From: Humibacter albus DSM 18994
GTDB taxonomy: Bacteria; Actinomycetota; Actinomycetes; Actinomycetales; Microbacteriaceae
Reading direction: 5' to 3'
NCBI RefSeq assembly: GCF_000421825.1
Contig: NZ_ATXT01000016.1
Coordinates: forward strand, 62,001-126,000
DNA length: 64,000 nucleotides
Shown one piece after another: positions 36,915-46,054 of the stretch. Both the position numbers and the translations under genes were made by a program. Every line of letters begins with the position of its first letter. Position 1 is the first letter of the stretch. The notes beneath the pieces were generated by a model. That model was not told the DNA's origin and made no database searches. It saw only the letters and a list, made by a program, of their open reading frames with translations.

Positions 36915-39900
36915 GCGGCCGCGGGCGCGGAACCGTCGGCGACGGGTGCGCGGGGCGCGCTCGGGCCTCCATCACCACCGGCATCCGGCGTGCCTGCGGA
37001 GCCGCCGCCTCGCTTCGCCGCCTTGCGCGCACGGCGTCGCTCGCGGGCACCCTCCACGAGGTTGTACAGCGTCGGCAGCACCACGAGGGTGAGCAAGGTC
37101 GACGAGACCAGGCCGCCGATCACCACGATCGCGAGCGGCTGCGAGATGAACCCGCCGTGGCCGGTGAGCCCGATGGCCATCGGCAGCAGCGCGAAGATGG
37201 TGGCGAGGGCCGTCATCAGGATGGGCCGCAGACGGCGTGAGGCACCGTGGCGCACGGCTTCCGGAACGGTCAGCCCTCTGCGCCGGTACTGGTTCACGAG
37301 GTCGACGAGCACGATCGCGTTCGTCACCACGATGCCGATCAGCATGAGCACACCGATCAGCGAGGCGACGCCGAGTGGGATGCCCGAGAGGATCTGCAAC
37401 GCGATCGCGCCGGTGGCCGCGAACGGGATCGAGACGAGCAGCAGGAGCGGTTGGCGCAGCGACTTGAACGTGGCCACCATGACGACGTAGACGATCAGGA
37501 TCGCCGCCAACAACGCCAGCCCGAGCTGCGAGAACGCGCTCGACTGGTTGGCGGTGACGCCGCCGATGGTCGCCGACGCGCCCTCGGGCAGGTGGGCCGC
37601 ATCGAGAGCCTCGGTGACCTGGGCGTTCGCGGTGGTGAGGTCATCGGTGTTGGGCGCCGCCGTCACGGTCGCGCTGCGGAGGCCGCGCTGCGTCGTCACG
37701 GAGGCCGGACCGTTCTTCTGCGACACGTCGGCGAGCGCGCTCAGCGGCTGGGGACCCTTCGCCGTCACGATCTGCAGCTGCTTCAGCGCAGAAAGGCTCA
37801 TCGGCTGATCGGCGTCGGCGAGGTAGATCTTCAGCGTGTTGTCCTTGATGGCGACCGTGCCGACCTGGGTCGGCTGCATCGCCTGGGAGACCTGGCTGCC
37901 GACGGCGACCTCGCTCAGCCCGTACTGCGCTGCCGTCTCGCGGTTCACGTCCACGGCGATGTAGGGCAGCGACGCGCTCAGGTTGCTCGTGACCTCGCCC
38001 ATGGCGCTCAGCTTCGACACCTTCTTCACGATCGTGTCGGATGCCTTCTGCAGCTCCTCCTGGGTCGATGCGGTGACGTCGATCTCGATGTCGTTCGAGA
38101 ATCCGAACCCGGAGCCGGCCGACACCGTGATCGTGCCCTCGCCCGTGATCTTCTTCATCTGCTTCTGGACTGTCGCCTGCAGGGCGTCCTGGTCGGCATC
38201 CGCATCGGTCGTGATCGAGAACGTTGCGCCGCTGCCGCCTCCCGTAAAGGCGTCTTGCAATGCGCTGCCGCTCGACCCGACGGAGAGCTGCACGGTCTTG
38301 ATGCCGTCGATGGCGAGCAGTTTCTTCTCCACGACGCGCGCGGAGTCGTCCTCGGCCTGCAGGCTCGTGCCCGGGTCGAACGTCTGCGAGACCGTCAGCG
38401 TGTTCTGGCCCGTCGAGCCGAGGAAGTTCGTCTTCATCAGGGGGGTCAGCGCGAGCGTGCCGCCGAGCACGAGCACGGCGGCGATGATCGTCACGGCCGA
38501 GTGCTTGAGCGTCCAGTTGATGATGGGCAGGTAGCCCTTCTGCAGGCGAGACGGATGCTCGAGCTCGTCGTGTCCGCTCGCGATCGCCTCACCGATCGAC
38601 ATGTGACTCGCCGCGTCTTCGGCGAGCTCGTCGGCCGTCTCCCGCGCGCGCGCCTTCTCGACGGCCTTCGCCTTCGGCGGCCGCAGGAACCAGTACGCGA
38701 GCACGGGAACGATGGTGAGCGCCACGAGCAGCGATGACAGCAGCGCGATGGTCACGGTGACCGCGAACGGTCGGAACAGCTCACCGGTCACATCGCCGAC
38801 GAACGCGATCGGCAGGAACACCGCGACCGTGGTGATCGTGGAAGCCGTGATGGCGCCGGCGACCTCGCGCACGGCATCCACGATGGTCTTCGCCCGGTCC
38901 ACGCCGGCCACCAGATGCCGCTTGATGTTCTCGATGACCACGATCGAGTCGTCGACGACACGGCCGATGGCGATCGTGAGACCGCCGAGCGTGATGATGT
39001 TGAGCGTGTAGTCGCTCGCCCACATGCCGATGAACGTGATGAGCACCGACGTCGGGATGGAGATGGCCGTCACCAGCGTCGACCGGATCGACAGCAGGAA
39101 GATCAGGATCACGATCACCGCGAAGAGCAGGCCGAGCAGGCCCTCTTCGGTGAGCGAGTCGATCGACTGCGTGATGAACGGCGCCTGATCGAACACCACC
39201 GTGAACTTCGCGCCGTGGCCGAGCTTGTCCTGCAGGTCGGGCACGAGCTTGTTGACCGCGTTCGACACCTCGACGGTGTTCGCGCTGGGCAGTTTCGTGA
39301 TGGCGATGGTGAGCGCCGGCTTGCCGTTCACGCGCGAGACCGAGGTGGTCGGGTCATCCGTGAGCTCGACGGATGCCACGTCGCCGATCGTGCTCATGGC
39401 CGCCGCAGCGGATGCCTGGGGCTGCGTCGCGCTCTCGGCTCCCGACGGCTGCTCCCCCGTGGCGCCCGCCGCTCCCGATCCTGCCGCTGCTGCTTCACCC
39501 GACGACGCGGCGCTCGACGACGCGGCCGCGCCGGCCGACGACACCGACGAGCCGGCCGACGCCGCCGAGCTCGCACCGGAAGGCACGAGCGGGAGGGCCG
39601 CGATCTCGTGCACCGATGTGATCGTCGATCCGGACTGCACCGTCAGCGTCTTATCGTTCTCGGTGATGGACCCGCCGGGGAGCAGCACGCCGTTCTGGCT
39701 CAGGGCATCCTTGATCGACTGCGCGCTCGCGCCCGCGGCCGCCAGCTTCGCGGTGTCGGGCGTGATCGTCACGCGCTGACCCACCTCGCCGATCAGCTGG
39801 GCATCGTTGACACCGTCGACCTTCTTGATGTCGGGCAGCACGAGGCGCGTCACGTCGTCGCCGAGTTGTTTGCCGCTCTCGTCGCTCGTGACCGCCAGCT

Positions 39901-40318
39901 GCAGCACCGGCAGGTCGGAGATGCTGCCGCTCAGCACCTGGGGATCAAGGCCGTCGGGGAGGGTCGACTTGATGCGGTTGATCGCCTGATCGAGCTTCTG
40001 CTCCGCCGTGGCGAGGTTGGTGCCGTAGGTGAACTTGGCCGTCACGAGCGACTGATTCGTGTTGCTCACCGCGGAAGTGCTGTCGAGATCGGGCACGCTC
40101 TGGATGGCGGCCTCGATGGGCGTGCTCACGTCGTTGTTCACGACCTCGGGCGAAGCGCCGGGGTAGCTCGTGACGATCGCCAGTTGCGGGAACTCGATCG
40201 ATGGCGCGAGCTCCTGCTTGAGGTTGCTCAACGCGATGCCGCCGAACACGGCGATCACAATGGTGACGAGCGCGATGAGAGCACGGTTCTTCATGCTCAG
40301 AACGGCGAGAGCGTGCAC
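36902..40318 (-). CDS. RND-type efflux permease (HAE1/AcrB-like)
   Basis: 1138 residues. It has the RND topology: helix 1 (NRALIALVTIVIAVFGGIAL), a large external loop, helices 2-6, a second loop and helices 7-12. SYPGASPEVV and IGRVVDDSIVVIENI, which carries the proton-relay aspartates, are clear. A Ser/Ala/Gly-rich insertion of about 80 residues lies in the first external loop and is atypical. No membrane-fusion partner is encoded nearby, as is usual for actinobacterial homologues. A C-terminal tail of about 60 residues is Gly/Pro/Ala-rich. GAAGGA lies 8 nt before the GTG start. Substrate is unknown. Confidence 0.92.
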   Translation of the reverse strand: MHALAVLSMKNRALIALVTIVIAVFGGIALSNLKQELAPSIEFPQLAIVTSYPGASPEVVNNDVSTPIEAAIQSVPDLDSTSAVSNTNQSLVTAKFTYGTNLATAEQKLDQAINRIKSTLPDGLDPQVLSGSISDLPVLQLAVTSDESGKQLGDDVTRLVLPDIKKVDGVNDAQLIGEVGQRVTITPDTAKLAAAGASAQSIKDALSQNGVLLPGGSITENDKTLTVQSGSTITSVHEIAALPLVPSGASSAASAGSSVSSAGAAASSSAASSGEAAAAGSGAAGATGEQPSGAESATQPQASAAAAMSTIGDVASVELTDDPTTSVSRVNGKPALTIAITKLPSANTVEVSNAVNKLVPDLQDKLGHGAKFTVVFDQAPFITQSIDSLTEEGLLGLLFAVIVILIFLLSIRSTLVTAISIPTSVLITFIGMWASDYTLNIITLGGLTIAIGRVVDDSIVVIENIKRHLVAGVDRAKTIVDAVREVAGAITASTITTVAVFLPIAFVGDVTGELFRPFAVTVTIALLSSLLVALTIVPVLAYWFLRPPKAKAVEKARARETADELAEDAASHMSIGEAIASGHDELEHPSRLQKGYLPIINWTLKHSAVTIIAAVLVLGGTLALTPLMKTNFLGSTGQNTLTVSQTFDPGTSLQAEDDSARVVEKKLLAIDGIKTVQLSVGSSGSALQDAFTGGGSGATFSITTDADADQDALQATVQKQMKKITGEGTITVSAGSGFGFSNDIEIDVTASTQEELQKASDTIVKKVSKLSAMGEVTSNLSASLPYIAVDVNRETAAQYGLSEVAVGSQVSQAMQPTQVGTVAIKDNTLKIYLADADQPMSLSALKQLQIVTAKGPQPLSALADVSQKNGPASVTTQRGLRSATVTAAPNTDDLTTANAQVTEALDAAHLPEGASATIGGVTANQSSAFSQLGLALLAAILIVYVVMVATFKSLRQPLLLLVSIPFAATGAIALQILSGIPLGVASLIGVLMLIGIVVTNAIVLVDLVNQYRRRGLTVPEAVRHGASRRLRPILMTALATIFALLPMAIGLTGHGGFISQPLAIVVIGGLVSSTLLTLVVLPTLYNLVEGARERRRARKAAKRGGGSAGTPDAGGDGGPSAPRAPVADGSAPAAAQPR

Positions 40319-40606
40319 GCGTTATTCCTTCGGGCGTCGCGAGGTGCTTGACGGCGACAACCGGCGCACGTCCGCCTGCCGAACCGTCGCGATTATCGCA
40401 CCCGGCCCTGGGCCGACCGCCCAGGTCCGTCACAGCTCGGCGTCCGCAGTCACTCGGTTCCGCCGTGGCCGCACGGGCATCCGGTAGCCTGCGAAACGGA
40501 TCTCACCGTGCGAGACCGAGCACTCGTCGTCCGCGCGGCGAGGATGTCCGTGCCCGGCCGGCCCGTGCGGCTCGCCTCGGTTCGGTTCGGGCGGAGAGGG
40601 GCCCAC

Positions 40607-41857
40607 GTGACGAAGCACCACAGGCGTCGTGGCATCGCGCGCCACGGGCGGCTGCGCCGGCATCCGTGGCGCACCGTCGGAAAGGTGATCGCGTGCATCG
40701 CCGCCGTTGGCGTGTTCAGCACCGTCGGCATCGTCGGCGTCGCCGCCGCGAACCTGGTCAGCGATGCGCCGCCGACGGTGCACCTGGTCGGTCAGACGTC
40801 CGGCCCGATCCCCGAGGTCGGCGCGCTCAAGGGCGGCATGAACATCCTGATCGCCGCAACCGACAGCAGAACCGGCGAGGGAACGACGTACGGCACCACG
40901 GAGGACAGCTCCGGCATCGGGCTCAACGACGTCACGATGCTGCTGCACCTCTCTCAGGACCACACGCACGCCGAGGTCATCAGCTTTCCGCGCGACCTGA
41001 TGATCGACTTCCCGAAGTGCCCGGACGGCGACGGCGGCTGGAACGGCGCCGAGTACTACGTGCCGCTGAACACCTCGCTCGTCGACGGAGGCCTGCCGTG
41101 CACGGTTCTGGTGATCGAGCAGCTGACCGGCATAGACATCCAGGCAGCCGGCCTCATCAAGTTCAACGGCGTCGTCGCTCTCTCGAACGCCGTAGGCGGA
41201 GTGCCGGTGTGCGTCGGAGGGGATGGCATCGACGACCCCGACACCGATCTCGAGCTTCCCCCGGGCGAGCACACGCTCATGGGCCTGCAGGCCGCACAGT
41301 TCCTGCGTACTCGGCACGGCCTGCAGGGTGGGGGCGACTTGTCGCGCATCAGCAACACGCAGGTTTTCCTCTCCTCGCTCGTGCGCACCATCATGAGCGC
41401 GGGAACGCTGTCGAACCCGGTGAAGGTGTGGGGCATCGCAAAAGCGGCGGAACAGAACATCACGTTCTCCGACAACCTGAAGAACCTGACGACCCTCTAC
41501 CAGCTGGCGATGGCGGTCAAAGGACTGAGCTTCGACGACATCACGTTCGTGCAATACCCCGTGTTCGACGACCCGGAGAACAACAACCGAGTGATCCCCG
41601 ACGAGGACTCCGCGAAGACGCTCACCGACGCGATCATCGCAGACCAGCCGATCACCGTCACGGCAGGCACAGGGCAGGGCTCGATCGACGCCGACGGCGG
41701 ATCGACTGGGACCGCATCGCCCCCGGCTCCCGCCAGCAGCGCGAGCGCCGGAACGTCATCGGCCGCGCCGTCGTCGACCTCCACGCCCGCCGCGCTCAGC
41801 GACAACGTCTTCGGCCAGACCGCCGCCACCAAGACCTGCTCGAACGGCGCGGGCTGA
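40607..41857 (+). CDS. LytR-CpsA-Psr (LCP) family protein
   Basis: 416 residues. A basic cytoplasmic head (TKHHRRRGIARHGRLRRH) is followed by one membrane helix and the extracellular LCP domain. Visible LCP hallmarks are NILIAATDSR, DVTMLLHL, SFPRDLMIDFP and the C-terminal-part arginine segment TRHGLQGGGDLSRI. LCP proteins attach teichoic-acid-like or arabinogalactan-type polymers to peptidoglycan from lipid carriers. A Ser/Ala/Pro-rich tail follows. The GTG start is supported by GGAGAGG a few nt upstream; ATGs at 40541 and 40508 lie in poor context. Confidence 0.9.
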   Translation: MTKHHRRRGIARHGRLRRHPWRTVGKVIACIAAVGVFSTVGIVGVAAANLVSDAPPTVHLVGQTSGPIPEVGALKGGMNILIAATDSRTGEGTTYGTTEDSSGIGLNDVTMLLHLSQDHTHAEVISFPRDLMIDFPKCPDGDGGWNGAEYYVPLNTSLVDGGLPCTVLVIEQLTGIDIQAAGLIKFNGVVALSNAVGGVPVCVGGDGIDDPDTDLELPPGEHTLMGLQAAQFLRTRHGLQGGGDLSRISNTQVFLSSLVRTIMSAGTLSNPVKVWGIAKAAEQNITFSDNLKNLTTLYQLAMAVKGLSFDDITFVQYPVFDDPENNNRVIPDEDSAKTLTDAIIADQPITVTAGTGQGSIDADGGSTGTASPPAPASSASAGTSSAAPSSTSTPAALSDNVFGQTAATKTCSNGAG

Positions 41858-41888
41858 GCCGTTGCGCACCGGCGTCGCACAGACCCGT

Positions 41889-41973
41889 CGGCAGCGAGCT
41901 CGACTCGACGGCGGGCCTGACCCGGCAGCGGGCCCGGCTCGGCAGCGGGCCTGACTCGACGGTAGGGCCTGGT
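41889..41973. repeat. Five 17-bp tandem repeats between convergent genes
   Basis: Units CGGCAGCGAGCTCGACT, CGACGGCGGGCCTGACC, CGGCAGCGGGCCCGGCT, CGGCAGCGGGCCTGACT and CGACGGTAGGGCCTGGT, all exactly 17 bp, between the LCP and MocR stop codons. Confidence 0.88.
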
Positions 41974-41982
41974 CCGACCGGC

Positions 41983-43410
41983 TCAGACGACCGCAAGCAT
42001 CCCGGGCTCGGGCAGCGGATGTCTCGTCGCCGCCGGCCACGCCCGTTTCAGCGCCGCGATCGCCCGCTCCACCTGCGCCGGCGACGACGTGAGCGGCATG
42101 CGCAGGTAGCGCTCGAAGGCGCCGTCGACGCCGAAGCGCGGTCCTGCCGTGATGAGCAGCCCCTCACTGCGCGCGCCGAGCGCGAGCTGCGAGCTCACGG
42201 GCGCTCCGATGTTCACCCAGGCGGAGAGCCCGCCTTGCGCATGAGGAACGTTCCAGTCCGGGAAAGTCTCGGCGGTCAACCGCTCGATGGCATCCCGGCC
42301 GGCCGCCAATGCCGCACGACGTTCCTCCAGCAGTTCGTCGTACTGCTCGAACAGGGCCGCGACCACGAGCTGCTCGAACACGGGCGTGCCCAGGTCCATG
42401 TTCGCGCGCACCGCGTGCAGTCGCCGGATCATCGAGCGCTCGGCGCGGATCCAGCCGATGCGCAGTCCGCCCCACATGGTCTTGCTGGCGGAGCCGACGG
42501 TGACCACCTGCGCACCGTGCGCGGTCGCGGCAAGCGGCGGGTGGGCATCCGGTCGGTCGATGTCGAGTTCGGCCGGCGTCTCATCGGCGACCACGACGGT
42601 GCCTTGGGCCGCCGCCGCATTGAGGACGCGCCGACGCGCCGCCTGCGACATCGAGCGCCCGGTCGGGTTCTGGAAGTCCGGCATCAGATAGGCGAGCACC
42701 GGGCTGGTACGGCGAGTCACGGATTCGAACGTGTCGACGTCCCAGCCGTCGGCCGAATCTACGGAGACCGGTGTCGTGACGATGCGCGCGCCGGCCGCCC
42801 GCAACGAGTCGTACGCGTGCGGATACGTGGGCACCTCGATCAGCGCCCGGTCGCCGCGGCTGACGAGCGTGCGAGCGAGCAGCACGATCGCCTGCTGAGC
42901 CCCGACCGTGACGAGCACCTCGTCGGGGCTGGTCGTCAGTCCGCGCTGCGTGTACCGCCGGGCGATCGCCTCCCGCAGCACCGGCAGGCCGACGGTGTCG
43001 TACCCGGTCTCGCCCAGCAGCGGCGAGACGAGCTCGGAGGCACGACGCACGGCATCCGGCATGCGCGAGGGCGCCGGAGGGGCGGCCTTCGTGAAATCGA
43101 GCAGACCCGGGTCGTGCGCAGCGGACGAGCCGGCGCTGCCGGGAAGCGTCGTGCGCGTGCCCGATCCCTGCCGGCTGACCGCGAATCCCTGATCGCGCAA
43201 CCTCTGATACGCGGCCGTGACGGTCGTGCGGCTCACCTCGAGTTGCGCCGCGAGCTCGCGCTCCGCCGGCAAGCGCACGCCCGCGAGCACCCGGCCGTCC
43301 ATGACCAGCAGTCGGATGCGGTCGGCGAGCGCTTCGTACGATGAGCGTCCGTCGCGCCATTCTCCGAGCAGCTCGATGAGGAACCGAGTGCCGATCGTCG
43401 TCGTGGCCAT
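41983..43410 (-). CDS. MocR-type regulator (GntR HTH fused to aminotransferase fold)
   Basis: 475 residues. The N-terminal GntR winged helix (SYEALADRIRLLVMDGRV, LPAERELAAQLEVSRTTV) is joined to a fold-type I aminotransferase domain. The PLP-binding lysine is in GSASKTMWGGLRIGW, with PDFQNPTG and VVVADETPAELD upstream. Such proteins use PLP as effector rather than for catalysis. It is divergent from a YczE-like membrane protein gene, the conserved YczR-YczE arrangement, so it very probably controls that gene and itself from the 60-bp gap. The end (GMLAVV) reaches a repeat array. Confidence 0.93.
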   Translation of the reverse strand: MATTTIGTRFLIELLGEWRDGRSSYEALADRIRLLVMDGRVLAGVRLPAERELAAQLEVSRTTVTAAYQRLRDQGFAVSRQGSGTRTTLPGSAGSSAAHDPGLLDFTKAAPPAPSRMPDAVRRASELVSPLLGETGYDTVGLPVLREAIARRYTQRGLTTSPDEVLVTVGAQQAIVLLARTLVSRGDRALIEVPTYPHAYDSLRAAGARIVTTPVSVDSADGWDVDTFESVTRRTSPVLAYLMPDFQNPTGRSMSQAARRRVLNAAAAQGTVVVADETPAELDIDRPDAHPPLAATAHGAQVVTVGSASKTMWGGLRIGWIRAERSMIRRLHAVRANMDLGTPVFEQLVVAALFEQYDELLEERRAALAAGRDAIERLTAETFPDWNVPHAQGGLSAWVNIGAPVSSQLALGARSEGLLITAGPRFGVDGAFERYLRMPLTSSPAQVERAIAALKRAWPAATRHPLPEPGMLAVV

Positions 43411-43426
43411 CAGGCCACTTTAGCCG

Positions 43427-43482
43427 AATTGGCTATTTCGGTACAGGCCAATTCATCGATTGGATGCGTATATGCAGCCAAT
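43427..43482. promoter_or_regulatory. Clustered MocR half-sites in the yczR-yczE gap
   Basis: Four copies of the half-site GCCAAT/ATTGGC occur in 56 bp: AATTGGC (43427), GCCAATT (43447), ATTGG (43459) and GCCAAT (43477, inside the first codons of yczE). The first two form an inverted repeat with a 13-bp spacer. MocR proteins bind spaced repeats, so this is the expected operator. Confidence 0.6.
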
Positions 43483-44176
43483 CCGTCTCCCCGCCCTGTT
43501 CGCGAGTTCCCGGCCCGCGACCGCAGCGCGACGGATGACCCAGTTGCTCGTCGGCCTGTTCTGCTACGGCATGGCGATCGCGCTGATGATGCAGGCGACG
43601 ATCGGCATCGAGCCGTGGGACGTGCTGGCGCAGGGCATCACGCTGCACACCGGCATTCCGTTCGGTCTGGTCACGAACCTCGTGGGCGGCGTCGTGCTGC
43701 TGTTCTGGATCCCGCTCCGTCAGCGCCCCGGCCGGGGCACCGTGCTCAACGTGCTGCTGATCGGTCCGTCGGCGCAGTTCGGCCTCTGGATCGTTCCGCA
43801 ACCCGGTGAGCTGTGGGCACGCATCCTTCTCTTCGCCGCCGGGCTGTTGCTGATCGCCGCGGCGTCCGGCCTCTACATCGGCGCCCACTACGGACCCGGA
43901 CCGCGTGACGGCCTGATGACCGGACTGCACGCCCGCACCGGGCGACCGATCTGGCTCGTGCGCGGCGCCATCGAAGCGACGGTGCTGCTCATCGGCTGGC
44001 TGCTCGGCGGCAACGTGGGCTGGGGCACGCTCGCCTTCGCCGTGTGCATCGGACCGCTCGTGCACGTGGCGATCCCGCTGTTCGCGCTTCGCGTCGAGGA
44101 TGCCCCGAACAGCCGCCGTGAATCCGATCACCGCCGACCTCGGGTCGAGCCCGTCGAGACCCCGCCCGCGCGTTGA
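43472..44176 (+). CDS. yczE: YczE/YyaS/YitT-family membrane protein
   Basis: 234 residues with about five to six membrane helices. Family blocks are LLVGLFCYGMAIALM, GIEPWDVLAQGI, IPFGLVTNLVGG and YGPGPRDGLMTGL. Bacillus YczE is needed for full surfactin production, but a general role is unknown. A TTG at 43460 is an alternative start. It is divergent from and probably controlled by the MocR regulator. The C-terminus is Arg-rich and cytoplasmic. Confidence 0.88.
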   Translation: MQPIRLPALFASSRPATAARRMTQLLVGLFCYGMAIALMMQATIGIEPWDVLAQGITLHTGIPFGLVTNLVGGVVLLFWIPLRQRPGRGTVLNVLLIGPSAQFGLWIVPQPGELWARILLFAAGLLLIAAASGLYIGAHYGPGPRDGLMTGLHARTGRPIWLVRGAIEATVLLIGWLLGGNVGWGTLAFAVCIGPLVHVAIPLFALRVEDAPNSRRESDHRRPRVEPVETPPAR

Positions 44177-44221
44177 ACGGAATCCGGCCCTGATGACTCG
44201 ACCGGCGGTGGTCCGCCGGCG

Positions 44222-45010
44222 CTACATCGTGTCGGCGTAGACGCGGAACGCGTCGCGCACGTACTCGGCACCCTCGGTGCCGCCGTAGTTCGCTGCGAAC
44301 CGATCATCGGAGACGTACATGTCGCCGTAGCCGAGCAGTGCCTGCGCCGTGACCGTGGCACCGGTCGCCGGTGCTGACAGGTTCAGCCAGTCCACGTGAC
44401 GTCGCACGATCTGCTGCACCCGGGCATCGGCCGGGTCGACGCCGTCGGCACGCGCCGAGGCGTAGTCCGCGGCGATGTCGAGGTGCTGCTGCTGGAACGC
44501 CCGCTTCTCCTCGTCGGTCTTCGAGCGCCACCACGAGTCGCTCTTCGCGTACGCCGCAGCGCCCCACTTCTGCTCGACCTCCTGCTTGTACTGCGTGTGG
44601 TCGAAGCCGTCGAATGCCTTCTCCGCCATGATCCGATCTCCGTTCTCGAGTGCGTGGATAGTGGACGACACGGATGCTTCCTGCCGAGCCAGCCGCTCCT
44701 GCTCGCTGCGCAGCCATCCGAGGTGGTGCCGCAGTGCCGCGACCTCGTCGCGCTCGCGATCCAGCACGGCGCCGATCTCCGGGAGCGCGAGTCCCAGGTC
44801 GCGCAGCAAGAGCACGCGCTGCAGGCGCACGAGTGCGGACGAGTCGTAGTAGCGGTAGCCGTTCGCGCCGACGCGGGTCGGCTTCAGCAGCCCGATGTCG
44901 TCGTAGTGGCGCAAGGTACGGCTGGTTGTTCCGACCAGCCGCGCCAGCTGCTGGATCGACAGTTCGGCGAACTCGTCGACCGAGCGGGCGGCATCCGATT
45001 CGCTCTTCAT
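44222..45010 (-). CDS. MerR-family regulator with TipAS-like domain
   Basis: 262 residues. The MerR winged helix is near residues 17-86 (IQQLARLVGTTSRTLRHYDDIGLLKP, in two parts), then a long dimerisation coil, then a TipAS drug-binding-like domain (FDGFDHTQYKQEVEQKWG, AYAKSDSWW, and YGGTEGAEYVRDAF at the C-terminus). TipA proteins bind thiopeptides and other ligands and activate their own promoter. The promoter at 45018-45048 has the MerR hallmark 19-bp spacer with a palindrome in it, supporting autoregulation. The ATG directly follows the -10, so the mRNA is probably leaderless. Confidence 0.94.
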   Translation of the reverse strand: MKSESDAARSVDEFAELSIQQLARLVGTTSRTLRHYDDIGLLKPTRVGANGYRYYDSSALVRLQRVLLLRDLGLALPEIGAVLDRERDEVAALRHHLGWLRSEQERLARQEASVSSTIHALENGDRIMAEKAFDGFDHTQYKQEVEQKWGAAAYAKSDSWWRSKTDEEKRAFQQQHLDIAADYASARADGVDPADARVQQIVRRHVDWLNLSAPATGATVTAQALLGYGDMYVSDDRFAANYGGTEGAEYVRDAFRVYADTM

Positions 45011-45017
45011 GACAACG

Positions 45018-45048
45018 ACGCTAGAGGTTGACGCAACGTCAATGTCAA
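45018..45048 (-). promoter_or_regulatory. MerR-type promoter with 19-bp spacer
   Basis: -35 TTGACA (45048-45043) and -10 TAGCGT (45023-45018) are separated by exactly 19 bp. The spacer contains the perfect inverted repeat TTGACG-CAA-CGTCAA (45028-45042). This over-long spacing with a central palindrome is diagnostic of MerR-activated promoters. The ATG lies 7 nt after the -10. Confidence 0.85.
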
Positions 45049-45083
45049 GCGGCGCACGCGGCTCGTTGTTGCAGTTTCGGTAG

Positions 45084-45125
45084 ACGCGATATATCGTGTC
45101 TTCATCGGCACGCGATATATCGTGT
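45084..45125 (+). promoter_or_regulatory. Twin PadR-type operators
   Basis: Two identical 16-bp sequences ACGCGATATATCGTGT (45084-45099 and 45110-45125), 26 bp apart, each with the perfect palindrome CGATATATCG at its core. They lie 72-113 bp upstream of the DUF4097 gene. The PadR regulator encoded as the second gene of that operon is the obvious ligand. Confidence 0.75.
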
Positions 45126-45196
45126 TACACGACCCGGACATCCGGTCCCGATCGCGGCCCGCACACTTCGCCAGTTCAGAAAGAGGAGACGGCACC

Positions 45197-46054
45197 ATGG
45201 CACAGGAACGCTGGATCGTGAATCCGGGCGAGAGCAAGACCATCGACCTCGAGGTGGTGCGCAAGCTCAAGGTGAGCCTCATCGGCGGCCAGGTCGACGT
45301 GATCGGTCACGACGAGCCGAGCGCGCGCGTCGAGGTCAACGACGTCGTGGGCAAGGAGCTCAAGATCACGATCGACGGCGACACCCTCGAGGTCGACCAC
45401 CCGCAGTGGCGCTGGGACAACTTCATCGACGTGTTCCGATCCTGGCGCGGCAAGGCGCGGGCCGAAGTCACGATCCTCGTGCCCCGCGACGTCGACCTGA
45501 AGCTCGGGGTCGTCTCGGCGACGGCGCTGGTGAGCGGACTCGTGACCGACGCCAAGCTCAACACGGTGAGCGGCGAGGTCACCGCCGACGGCATCATCGG
45601 CGACCTCGATCTGAACACCGTGAGCGGTGAGCTGACGGCCAGAGACCATCGCGGCGAGGTGAACGCGCACACCGTCTCCGGCGACGTGACGGTGGCCGGC
45701 AACGTGCCGAAGTTCACGGTCGACGGCGTGAGCGCGAACATCTATCTCGACTTGTCCGGTGCCCCGTACGAGGTCCGCTCCAACTCCGTCTCGGGCGACC
45801 TCACGATGCGCGTCGACGAAGGACTCGGCGTGCGCTACCGCCTCAACACTGTCAGCGGCGTCGCCCATCTCGACGGCACCACGATGGTTCGTGGCTCCAT
45901 GGGCAAGACGTTCACCCACGAATCCGACTCGCACGACGGCCACTGGCTCGACGTGAACCTCAGTTCGGTCTCGGGAAACATCTCGGTGGTGCGCCGGCCC
46001 GCGGGCGCCGCCGAATCGACGCACACCACGGATGCCTCGAACGGAGCGGCATGA
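45197..46054 (+). CDS. DUF4097 beta-strand repeat protein
   Basis: 285 residues. After an N-terminal strand region the protein is a ladder of short beta repeats with the recurring signature LNTVSGEV/LNTVSGEL/HTVSGDV/SNSVSGDL/LNTVSGVA/LSSVSGNI, spaced about 20-30 residues apart. It is predicted to form a right-handed solenoid or adhesin-like surface. No signal peptide or membrane helix was seen, so it is probably cytoplasmic. AGAGGAG lies about 9 nt before the ATG. It overlaps the PadR gene by 4 nt. In other Gram-positives such proteins accompany PadR and envelope-stress modules. Confidence 0.9.
   Translation: MAQERWIVNPGESKTIDLEVVRKLKVSLIGGQVDVIGHDEPSARVEVNDVVGKELKITIDGDTLEVDHPQWRWDNFIDVFRSWRGKARAEVTILVPRDVDLKLGVVSATALVSGLVTDAKLNTVSGEVTADGIIGDLDLNTVSGELTARDHRGEVNAHTVSGDVTVAGNVPKFTVDGVSANIYLDLSGAPYEVRSNSVSGDLTMRVDEGLGVRYRLNTVSGVAHLDGTTMVRGSMGKTFTHESDSHDGHWLDVNLSSVSGNISVVRRPAGAAESTHTTDASNGAA

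Noticed and set aside
40348-43344. A 998-codon plus-strand open frame spanning the LCP and MocR genes
   Set aside because: It is out of frame with the LCP protein and antisense to MocR; it is an Arg/Gly-rich high-GC shadow.
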